From: Lanius collurio
Taxonomy: Eukaryota > Chordata > Aves > Passeriformes > Laniidae
Reading direction: 5' to 3'
Length of the DNA stretch: 64,000 nt
NCBI GenBank assembly: GCA_020086605.1
Contig: JACBWW010000045.1
Location: 4,028,762 to 4,092,761, forward strand
Within the stretch, counting starts at the first letter, position 1, and every line of letters starts with the position of its first letter. This document shows positions 15,181 through 25,629 of the stretch, in pieces. Made by a program: the position numbers and the translations under genes. The notes beneath the pieces were generated by a model. The model was not told the DNA's origin and made no database searches. It saw only the letters and a list, made by a program, of their open reading frames with translations.

Positions 15181-15560
15181 TGACCAAAATCAAAGTCCAT
15201 TTCTTCTGTCCTCAGTTCCCTCCACTGTGGGAGCTCTCCTTCCACACTAATCAAAGTGATATCCCCCCTCTCTCCGGATCAATTTCCCTCCACAATAAAA
15301 ATCAATTCTCAGTCACTTTGTCTTCCCCAGTCAAAGTCAATTCCCCTCGTGCTGACAAACATTCAAATGTCCCCCCCTGTTCCAGCCCCACTGAGTGTGT
15401 GCAGCAGCAGCAGCAATCCAGCCCACGAGCCAGGCTTTAGGAATTGATTGGGTTTACCCACAGGCAAACAAAATTAATCCCCACTCCCACTTGTAGGATC
15501 AATTTCTTCATCCCACCTTAACTCTGTTTCCCCTCACTGACCATCCTGTTCCTCCCCTCA
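15181..15560. repeat. Pyrimidine-rich patch with recurring short motifs
   Basis: The plus strand is strongly C/T-rich. Short motifs recur with irregular spacing: TCAAAGT at about 15188, 15250 and 15330, and TCAATTTC or TCAATTCC at about 15279, 15302, 15337 and 15498. This looks like a very degenerate minisatellite or simple-sequence region. Short runs of C and a (CAG)n stretch at about 15402-15414 are included. Two overlapping short open frames here are a by-product of low purine content and not credible genes. Confidence 0.35.
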
Positions 15561-15594
15561 TGACACAGGAATGTTTCTGCCCTGCCTTGTGCCC

Positions 15595-15704
15595 TTCAGA
15601 AGCTCTGATCTCCTTTTATCACATCCATTTCAAGGTTTTAGTCCAACTTTTCAGAAGCTCTGATCTCCTTTTATCACATCCCTTTCAAGGTTTTAGTCCA
15701 AATT
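15595..15704. repeat. 55-bp tandem duplication, two copies
   Basis: Copy 1 (15595-15649) and copy 2 (15650-15704) both begin TTCAGAAGCTCTGATC and align over the full 55 bp without indels. I count two mismatches: A/C inside the CACATCC-TTTC segment and C/A near the end. The near identity suggests a fairly recent replication-slippage or unequal-exchange event. A short open frame runs through both copies because the phase is not interrupted, but its translation is not protein-like. Confidence 0.95.
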
Positions 15705-18700
15705 TTCCCTTTCTTACTCCTTGTTCCAGACTGGTAGCAATCCCAGAACACACATTCCAGTCTTCTTTCCCTTTATTTCACACCTCTGTCTGGAGTCTCC
15801 TACAAACAATTCCTTCCCATTTCAGGGGTGGTCCAAAAAGTTTAGTTAAATATAAATTGAAATACTTCTTTGGATCGAGGAATTAATTCTACCCATAACC
15901 TTTCTTTTCTTTTTTCCTCAAGGTGTTACTCTTTTCTCACATCCTGATCTTTTCAGATTTCAACACACAGTTCTCAGAAACATATCCCAGTTAAATTGTC
16001 ACAATTCCATTAACTATCTTCTCTGAACATCTCAGACCCAATCCTTCCCTCTAACCAAGATTTGTGGGATGTCATTTCCCTAAAATGTTTTACAGATGGA
16101 CTCTGAAGAAAACCCACCCACTCATCATATGTCCTTCATGGGGTTTTTATACCTTTTGGTAGATTTTCTTCCAGACTTGTCTGATAATATTTTGAGAGTT
16201 ATTGTTTTACAGCTCAGGAAAAAGGGACAATGAAAACATAAGCAAATATTCTATATAATATCCAACCAGAGTTTCGTATCACTCAGCTTTTTTGAGTCAG
16301 ATTTCAGCTGGAGGTAGAGAGATAGGATAGGAAAGTGAATGCAGAAAACAAAGGACATGAATATTCAGGTTTTGATGTAAAAAGATCTCATATTCAGAAT
16401 AGCTAAAATAATTTTAATGGTCTGACAATGTTCACCTTGAATTTATTTCAATGCCTAAAAACATTACACCTGCAGCTGCAGTGCTGGACTGTGTTGGGTT
16501 ACTAATTTAATTTCCTCCAAAATTTTTGAGACAAAATGATGATTCTGTGATTGATATCATCATACTTTAGCCTTAATCACTTCCACAATATCAGCTTCCT
16601 TGACACATAACTTCAGATGACTTTGCTTTTCTAGCAGAAGGAACAAAAAGCATCATTTCCCCCCCAAAATAAAATTTAAGCTATTTCAGGGGGAAACAAT
16701 TTTATTCCTTCACTATTGTCTTCATCTCTTGCCTCTTCCAGCATTTCAAACTTCCAACACTACTTGTGTGTGACGGCTGGAATTAATTTCTGTGTAAGAA
16801 AAAGGGGGAAAATCGTCCTGAGTGCAAACGAGCAAACAAACCAAGGGTTTTGCTGGCCTGGAGCACGTCATGGCTGAGTGCTTTCCTGGAAACCCAGCCT
16901 GGGAGGGCTCCAGTCCCATCCTCTCTGTAAATGCATTAGTACCTATTGTTTTAGCACCAGGTGCACATGTTTGTCTACAAATTATTTTCCTCCTGAAGGC
17001 CAAAGAACAAAAGCCAAAAAACCCCTAAATTGGAAAATAACCTCATCCAAGCTCATATGCAGGAAATCCAGCACTCTCAGCTTTATCATTCCAAAGCCCG
17101 TGAAGACAACACAAGGGACAGCTCCATGTGCTTTATATAGAGAAAAAGAATAATTTTTCCTCAAGAAAACTCACACAGCCTCACTGAGGGATTGGGGAAA
17201 GATATTTTCAAGTCTAATGATGTCTTTGGTTTCAGTAAGTTTTACCTAATTCAGCAATAAGATAAAAATCTGAATTTTCTTTTATCACTCATTTTATTAT
17301 AGGTCTTGCTGTACTGCCAGAGCAATGAAAATCTTGTGTTGAATGACTGAAATTGTGCTCAAAAGGGAAAGTTGCTTGCTTTAGTTTTGCCTTTTCTTTT
17401 GTGTTCTCCAAAGACCTGGTTGAGAGAGTGCACAGCTGGAGAGTTTTACTCATGTGGAAAAGGAAAATAAAAAGATGAATGGAATCAAAACCAATTAAAA
17501 ATACTTGAAATTTTATAGAAGTTTTAATGATTCTCTCACTCCTGCAGTTCAGAGTAAATGGATCCTTGCAACTCCTTCTGATCACATTCTGATGACAAGC
17601 AACACATAACACAATCTGAAGCACTTTTGGAAAACATCACACAGAAAATCCACAGCAGGTCTTTGTTCCCAGAGTGTTTAATGTCAGAAACTATGGATAG
17701 GTCTGCTCAGGTACTGCCAGTTTTCTGCAAATCTGCTCTTCCAATTTTGAATTATTTTAAGGAACAGAGAATATTCAGATTTCTGACAACTCACAGTGAG
17801 TCACCTAATAACAGAAATTAATCCTCTTCCATTATGACAGCCCCAACAGCAGCACCACTGCTTTTAAGGAGTGGGTATTTGCCTTGCTATTCCCAAGTAA
17901 AATGTCAATTCAAGCTTTCATTTTTAGAGATCTTCAAAGTTCTGACACAGGAACTCCTGCAACGAACAGTTAGGAAGAGATTGAATCTGCTGCACCACAG
18001 AGAGTTTTGGGAGGGAGGGACTCACCCTGAGGAGTCAGAACAGAGCTGAATCTACCAAGCAAAGTCACCCCTCTGTAGGAAAGTGTTTAATTTAGAAAGG
18101 CCATTTCAGTCCGATGGGAACTCCTGTGGGAGTTATGGGAATATGGGAATATTTAAGGCAAAAATGCCTTTCTGCTCAGCATCACATGGATGGAAGCACA
18201 AAGGGAGGGGTTCCAGCTGCCAGTGGTGATTTCCACAAGCACAGTTCACTGATTCCTGTGGCAAATCTGTCCTAGAAACACCCTCTCCTGCTGGGGAGCT
18301 GAGGGATGGGGTTGGTGTTCAGGGGTGCAGGAACTGATAAGGTGCATTCCAGCTGTCACTGAAATTTGGTGCTTGGCTCAGTAATGACATAGTTTAGGAG
18401 GACACAATTAGAGAGTCATTAAGGGTTGGCTGTGGGGACAGCGTTCATCTCTGAGGCAGGGACAGAGAGGGAATTGGGTGGAATAGAGGGAAGGAGACCT
18501 GGGAGCTGGAGGGTGAGTTTGCTGCTCAGAGAAAACTCAAGGAAGGAAAGGAAAAGGGAGTTTCTTGAGAAGGGCAAGAAGGAGCTTTAGACATGGAACG
18601 TTTTCACTTTTTCTACCCATCCTGATTCAGCTTGTCACCAGCTGCTCACCATCCAGAACATCTGAGCACCTTCTCTTCCCATGTTGAAGATTTCTGTGTG

Positions 18701-21700
18701 CAAGTCCCATTCCAGTGTCCAAGAATTGGTCCTAGGAAGGGCTGTAGGTAAAAGAGGTGGATATTTCCTCTGCCTGTACTTTGAATTATCCCTGTGTATA
18801 GGGATGAATGAGACACAAAAAGTGAGAGCAACAAGGCCAATGTTCAGGTGCTGTCTTTTTCTAGATGTTCACAGTGGGTTTAAATAAGGGAATTTTAGCC
18901 AGCAATAACAAATAATGTCCTTCTTTACTTATATGTAAACCAGAAGATAGCCCTTATAAATCATGATTTTCTTCCTAAATAAAATGAATTTGTGGGAAAA
19001 AAATTAATGTAAAGAAAGGTAGGTTCCAAAAATGTCTCATACTTGTTTTTTTTTTTTTTTTTGAGTGGAGGAAATAAGGCAGCAGTAAATCACTGCAAAC
19101 TCTCCTGAAGTGCAGCAGCAGAAAGCAAAAAATGAAATGAAAACAATTGAGCATGTGTGAACTGCTGCTAGCAGGAGGGTGCAAATTCTCACCTGTCTAT
19201 CTGACTTTCCAAACTAATGAGGAATGTTGGGAAGGTCAGTCTTGGTGGTGGTGGGATCAGCTGTGTACCCCAAAGGGAGCTCAGCTGGGAGTAGAGGGGA
19301 GATTTGAACAATTTTCTGCTTTTTGAGGTTTTCTTCCCCCTCTAAAGCCAGAAGTGGCTGTAACAGGAGGTGAAAGGAAGAATGGAGCAGCAAGGTGTGA
19401 CTCCAGAGTTTGAAAGAGAAGGAGAAAATTCTCTTCTCTCCAGTTCCTAAAACCTCCCTCCAGAGGAAGGCAACGCTGTGCCAGCTGGGGAAGGCAAAGG
19501 AAGGGCAACTCCCAGTTCTCCTGCAGAGGCCTTTTCAGTTTAATTTAGGAATTATCTTCTGATGTGTCATCACCTCTATAATGGCATAAAACTAAAGAAA
19601 ATAAAGAAAATTTAAGAACTTGCTACACCCTCAAGGTGTCTGTATTTCTGTACAATAATCTGGCTCTCAAATATTTAACTCAGCTGTACTTCTGAAAAAA
19701 CTCAGCTTTTTTCCTACTTAGAAACCACAACAGGGCCAGTATTTATTATTTTCAACTGTTTTCAGTGCTACATTTTCCTCTCTTAATAATTGTGTTCAGG
19801 TATCATTGTTGGCTTGATTTTCCAGAGCTCAAAATGTGGAAATTTCATATTCCATTCAGCACCTTCTCATGAGATATGAAAAAAGTATTCATAGAAAGCA
19901 GTTGTATTTGGGTTTAACATTGTTAGCATTTCCTCTCATGAGGGATATTAAATAATTTCATGCACAACTGCTCAAAATATTTTTTAAACTTCTGTAAACA
20001 TAAGATTGCCAAAATCTAACATATGTTATGTGGTATTTAATCCTCCAGAGGAACTGAAGGAACAAAACACTTCTGCTAAAGTAATTAATAAGCACCAATA
20101 CAGATACCTAGAAGCTGTTCCATCAAAATGAATCATATCCTTCTCTAAGTCACACCCAATATTTAAGCAGTCTAAAAATGAAAATTCAATACACAAGAAT
20201 ACTGGCTAAAACAAGTGCTGAAATCTTATGTATCGAGATCAAATCACCAAAGCTGTGCTACCTTCTGGTGCTCCTGAATCAGGAAAAATAGGGAAGTTAT
20301 TTGTAGAAAATTAATTTTGCCTCTGAGAAACCTTGTTTGGCACAGCCCGTGGATCCTATGGGGACTGGTGATCAAGGTTAAAGTGCATGTTAATGAATTA
20401 TTGAAAATAAATTAAAAACCAGCAGAGTTCCCTAAATCCATTACAGTTTGCAAAGGTATTTTCAGTTGCTGCTTACAGCTGGGGCAGATAATTCTTACTT
20501 TTTATTTTCCTGCAATTTAACAAATGCACAATTCCCTGCTAAGTGAATCCCACTGTGATACTCAGTCAGCAGTACAGTGCTTCACATATTTTGTCCTAAT
20601 ATTTACTAGGCAAAAACAGAACCTCAAGTCATGTGTGGATCTTTTCAATCAACACAGAATTCCTCAGGGTGTAGCACAAAGTTAGAGCTGCTTCTATCAG
20701 GTCAGTGTTGAAGATGCTGCCTGTGGGTCCTGGGCAGAGCTACAGGAAAATGTTCCTTCCAGTTCAGGAGCCACTCAGGTCTTGAAAATCCTCTAAAAAG
20801 AAATCCTCTCCTTCTTTCAAGGTGTGACAGCAGAGAGGAAAGAAATTAAAATTCCATGAACAGCAGAAGAAATAATAGGGAGAGGCATTGTCCTAATCAA
20901 TGAGGTGTTTCTTTGGATCACCATTGCTAGTGCTGAAATCAGAGCTGCTCAGTTGTTTTACACTGCACTCAACGAACACTTAAATAAATAAAAATCAACA
21001 TCTGAGCCTGCATTAGAACCATGGACTCCTCCATAGGTGCTGTCATCACTGGGCTATAAATTCCCACTTCTTCTCTTGATGTTTCCTGCTTTATTCTTTT
21101 TTCACTGTTAACCATATGAAAGTTTTACACATGAAGCCTAGTTCATACATCTTAATTCTATTTTCACTCTTTATAATTATTTAAACATAATTTTTACGTA
21201 TGGCTTGGATTTTTTTTTCTGCTTTTCAGTTTAAAGTAATTTTTTCCAGTAATGAAATTTCTTAATTGAAATGATAATTCAAAATAATAATAAAAAAAGT
21301 TGATTCTTGGTTTGGATTTTGACAATTTTCTTAGTACTGACTACAGAATCTGCACGGTTTAGGATGTTATTAATAAAATGTAAGGTCTCAGTAAAATAAA
21401 AAATAGAAAGAAAGGAAAAAGCCTAAATTTCTTCATCTCCACAGGATAAAGAATGGAAAGTTTTAAATGTCCAGGTTGATTTTCACATAAAGGCATTTTC
21501 AGAATTAACATGGTTTTTGTGGTTGGGTTACAATGAACTTCATCGAGTTGTCATTATCTAAATGACAGCAGTGACATAGAAATTGAAATTCCTTTTTCCT
21601 TCACAGAAGGCTCCTCCAATTCACTTCTGAAAAAATGAGTTAAACACCAAAACTGTGGCTGCCTTTTCCAAGTGTGCTTCTGCTGTGCCAACATGCTGCA

Positions 21701-22439
21701 CACCTTTGCAAAATGGGTAATTAATTTACACTAACGATGCACCCCCTCCATTACTACACAATTCTCCTTTGCACAGATCCATTCCCTGGGATCAAAGTCA
21801 ACATTCCTGGAGCTGGAGCTTCTCTGAGTGCTCCAGGGCATGATGTATAATTTATTTATTTTTATTCTTGCATGAAGATTCTCTTCAATGTCTTTACCAC
21901 AAAGGAAAATAAAGTGGCCATTGAATTTGGGCTCATCAGTGGATGAGGTGTGCATTAGCCTGGGATTAAATAGGCTGAGACAAGAGCAAGCTTAATTACA
22001 TAGGGGGAAGAACTTCAGGATCCCACTGAGGAGCACAAGAGGGAAACCCCACAGCATTGAACCCTTTGTGTAACAGAATGTTTATAAAACATGTATTTAG
22101 CAAATATATTTTCTGAAGATGTGGCTCTGCAAAGTATGGGTTTGAAGGTTTTAGAGACCAAAATACAGATTTCTATAGAAAAACTGGGAGCTGCCTACTT
22201 GGGTCCTTTCAACTACATCACAAATTTACTTTTTCCCTGACCACAATACACTTTATACATAGTCTTTTTTCTTCTTATTTTGGAAACAGCCCAGCCCTTC
22301 CCCAACACCAAGACTTTTGGATCCACTCATCAACTTCACTTTGACAAACAGTAGAGTTCTCAAAGAAACACAATCCAGGAAATTTGAAAACAGTCACAGT
22401 GTGGGGAGGAATGGCTGAAAGCTGATGGAGTGCAAGTTT
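15705..22439. other. AT-rich unique noncoding sequence
   Basis: No supported gene or mobile element. Short frames on both strands are unrelated to known families. A 17-base T run occurs at 19046-19062. A small direct repeat (tatgggaa twice) lies near 18138. Confidence 0.55.
19046..19062. repeat. Poly(T) tract, 17 bases
   Basis: Uninterrupted run of T. On the minus strand it could be the A-tail of a retroposed sequence, but no matching retrocopy body or target duplication was recognised. Confidence 0.9.
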
Positions 22440-22512
22440 AAATTGGATATTATAAAGAATGGGATGAGCTTTGATGTCCCTTCCAATCCAAACCCTTCTG
22501 GGATTTTGTGAG
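22440..22512 (+). mobile_element. CR1-type LINE 3' tail fragment
   Basis: The segment has the organisation of avian CR1 3' ends: GGATGAGCTTTGATGTCCC, then TTCCAATCCAAACCCTTCTG, then an imperfect GGGATTTTGTGA terminal motif. CR1 ends typically read GATGATCTTTAAGGTCCC, TTCCAACCCAAACCATTCT and then short TTCTRTGA-like repeats. Only the last 70 bp or so is recognisable, consistent with the strong 5' truncation usual for CR1. The element would read on the plus strand. No target duplication is expected or seen. The assignment comes from recalled family consensus and was not tested by alignment. Confidence 0.6.
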
Positions 22513-22941
22513 GACCAGCAGACTGAGAGCCCACCATTGACCCACCCTACAGAAGGAAAGACTGAATCTGACATTTTCTATTTCATCAAACTGTATATTT
22601 TACCAGTTTTCTAGGCGTTTTTGGAGCCAGCTGACACAATTTTATGGGTTGGTGGGTAAAGGAGAAGTGCTGGGCTTGAGGGAAGCTCTGGTTCCAGGTG
22701 TCCTGAATGCAAGAACACATTTACAAGAAACGAGGCCCCCTTGTTTTACAAGGTGTCTTTCCAGGTTTTCATCCCACAGCAATTGTTTGTCACAAAGCTG
22801 AAGCTGAAATACTTAAAAATTAGGTTCTGAAAGAGGTTGCCCTGAGAACTTCACATTTTTCACAGCTCAGCAGAAAGTGCCATGGAAAAGCTCTGTTAAC
22901 ATGGTTCACATATTTGTGCTGAAAATGACATTTAGCTGCAG

Positions 22942-22955
22942 ACACACACACACAC
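22942..22955. repeat. (AC)n microsatellite, about 7 units
   Basis: Seven uninterrupted AC units. It is short and probably only weakly variable. Confidence 0.9.
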
Positions 22956-23151
22956 CAAGCCAGAGATGCAAAAAATTCCAAATATTTTTCCACATAAATC
23001 CAGAATGACAAAATATTGTCTGTTAGCACAAAGCAGAATAAAAAAGAACTGGCTCTCTTTTTGCTAGGTATTTAAGCTCTAACTGTCTAAAAGAGCATTT
23101 TCCCTCGCTGCTTTTAAGAAACCAAAATTTATTGCAGCACAGTAGGAGTCT

Positions 23152-23211
23152 TCAAGGTCAAAGGGTAGATAGTCTGCTTGCTGCAATATAATCTGACATG
23201 ATAAATCATGT
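23152..23211. promoter_or_regulatory. Possible regulatory cluster: nuclear-receptor-like site and palindrome
   Basis: TCAAGGTCAAAGGGTA at 23152-23167 combines an extended half-site of the ERR/SF-1 type (TCAAGGTCA) with a DR1-like arrangement (AGGTCA, one base, AGGGTA). About 30 bp further on, 23196-23211 is a perfect inverted repeat ACATGAT-AA-ATCATGT. These are visible in the sequence; the regulatory role is an inference from motif matching alone and such motifs also arise by chance. Confidence 0.2.
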
Positions 23212-23526
23212 ACAAGCAGCCAGCAGTGCTGCTATCATGAATTTGTAGGAGAACAGAAAATGATTTTTACAAAATATTCATTAAACTATATGGCAATTTT
23301 CATTTTTTATGTGTTCTGTTTTACTGCTTTGTTTTTCCTTCCCAATAAACAATCTTTACAAAAAGCCCCTTCTCTTTCTTATCTCTCCTTCAACAAATGT
23401 TATGTCACAGAGCAAAGGCTGCTAATGGAATAGTTTCAGAGACAGGAGGTGGAGGCTTTTTTGGGGACTATACCCTAGAAAAAGCGTTTTTCATGAAGAA
23501 TGAAAGAAAAAAATGACATATTTACA

Positions 23527-23545
23527 TTTGTTTGTTTGTTTTGTT
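23527..23545. repeat. TTTG-type simple repeat
   Basis: About four TTTG units followed by a TTTTGTT variant. Confidence 0.85.
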
Positions 23546-25410
23546 ATGAGAAAACACAAATATAACATTCCTGAGGATGATGGCAGAGGATCAGAGCCTT
23601 CAGAAACACTTTAATCTGCTGCTCAACTCTATTTGTATTTCACCTGAAGGAAGAAATAATTGGGAGACTGACAAAAAAAAGTTACAATTTGTTTAGTGCT
23701 AAATCCTGTTAGCGTGCCAGGTTGGTTGAGAGCTGTAAAACCCCAAAATCTCATAGAACCATAAAAAGGAAACTCCTGAAAGAGATATTTTGCAGGACAC
23801 AAAAGAAGATCCTGAACCAGGCAATGCCACGACTGCAGGGGGGGAGTGGGAGGCAATTTCACAGCATGTAAAATATTTAGGCTTTCAATCCAAGCTCTTA
23901 TGGACCATGTAGATTAATAAATTCCAATAAATGTGAATCAAAACATGAGAGATACACAGAATCCAGTGCATTACCCAAACAAAGCAGCTCAGGATCTCTT
24001 TAATCTCAAACATGATGGGATACAAAGAAGCAGAGTGAATTCCACTAAAAATACCAGATTTTAGCTGCACTGCCAGAAATGGCTTTCAAGGTGCTCTAGG
24101 GGAAATGATGGGGTTTTATCCCCTCTCCTTGCCCAGATCACACAGCGATCCCTGGGAGCAGCTGAACTTAACCCATTGCTATGTGAGAGGGAATTGTGAT
24201 TATTACTATTATTATGATCATGTTCCTCTTTTAGGACCTTAAGATTCATAAGTTAAGTTCTTTGTTGGCTTTTCAGAAGGAACTAAGTTCCATTTCCCTG
24301 TCCTTATTTTCCAGTACCCATTGCCCCCCTATCTCACACTCTTTAATGCTGTTTTCAGTGTCATTTGCAAAAATGAAGAGCTGTAAATGTTCTGTTCACT
24401 CAGGACAACTGAGGACACTCACAATGGCCTTTTACCTCTAAACCACAAAACTGATTGACTTACTCAAAAGTTGGTAATTTAAACAAATATATGCAACAAA
24501 GGTATTGATTGTAATATTTAATTAATGAATAAACGATCATACAAAATAATTGATTCATACACAGATAATAATAAAACAGAAAGCCCAACCCTCAGTCTAG
24601 AAAATATTTGCCATTTATATTTGAATTATCACAGGATCTATTGGCATTAAAAGAGGAAAGATTTGACTTTGATTTGACCCTATGCCTTTATTTTTGGGAT
24701 GTATTTTTGGGAGTGAAGCCTTTACTAGCCAAGGTTGCCCAGTTTGCACCTTATTGCCTGTAGGTGCTAACTCAGAACACCTGGGCCACACGGTGTCTGC
24801 CTTTCACATTGCAACATCGAATCCCAAACCAGGCAAACTCTGCCAGGACACCACACTATGGGTATCAAAAGCTCTCATTTTTGCCCAGAAAACACAGCAG
24901 TGGCATTTATTAACTGAGAAACTATTTTCACTCTTTTTTACATGGGGAAGCTTGAAAGCAGCAGCCCTGTGAGGAATGGATAAATGGAAATGAGATGCTC
25001 CTTTTTGCCCTGAAAGCAGACAACTATCAGCCCCAACAAGTGTTTACTTTTCCTTTTCTTTTTAATTCCTTGGAACAAAAAGGCCAGCTGGCATTCCTTC
25101 CATTTCTATTATTTTCTCAAGATTCAGAGCAAGCCCAACTCACAATTACCATAAATCTAGAGGGCAGTGTCTGATGGATAAATCTACCAGAGCTGATGAT
25201 TAGCATTTAGCTTTTGAGGAGAAGTCCTGCTCATATTGCACCCACAACTGAGTTCTAAATACACCGTGTGGAAATGGGATGTCCCTCCCCAGCCTGCTGT
25301 TCTTCATTCCACCTCCTCTCTCTGGGGCTGATCGCTCTCCTCATCATCATCCCTGTGTGCTGCCATTTCCAACTTTCCATGGCTTTGGTGTGCAGTTGTT
25401 ATAAATGAAA

Positions 25411-25492
25411 TGTCAATTTCGTTGGATTAATAATTTGTGCAAGCAAATTATTAATATAAAAACAAATAAAATTTATTTTAATCAAATTGACA
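25411..25492 (-). terminator. Structured poly(A) region of the solo LTR
   Basis: AATAAA occurs on the minus strand at 25472-25477. The region can fold strongly: a 12-bp perfect inverted repeat (25426-25437 with 25444-25455, 6-base loop) lies inside a second 9-bp pair (25411-25419 with 25484-25492). The folded unit would bracket the polyadenylation signal and the R/U5 border. Confidence 0.6.
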
Positions 25493-25622
25493 ATCAAAAT
25501 CAGCCACTATAAAGGAAAGCAGGGCCAAGCCTAGGTTCTTGACTCTGGGTGACACATACACAGCTCTGACCACCAGCAGTTCAGAGAGGTAAGTGCACAC
25601 CTTTGAGGTGTTTGAGTCCAGT

Positions 25623-25629
25623 TTTTATA
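25623..25629 (-). promoter_or_regulatory. TATA box of the solo LTR
   Basis: TATAAAA on the minus strand, about 150 bp before the LTR's poly(A) signal. This is the expected U3 promoter position. Whether it is still active cannot be told from sequence. Confidence 0.6.

Larger units (their letters stand above)
22513..25396. other. AT-rich unique noncoding sequence with microsatellites
   Basis: No supported gene. It contains a short (AC)n run at 22942-22955, a TTTG-type run at 23527-23545, and a motif-dense patch at 23152-23211 that is listed separately. Confidence 0.55.
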
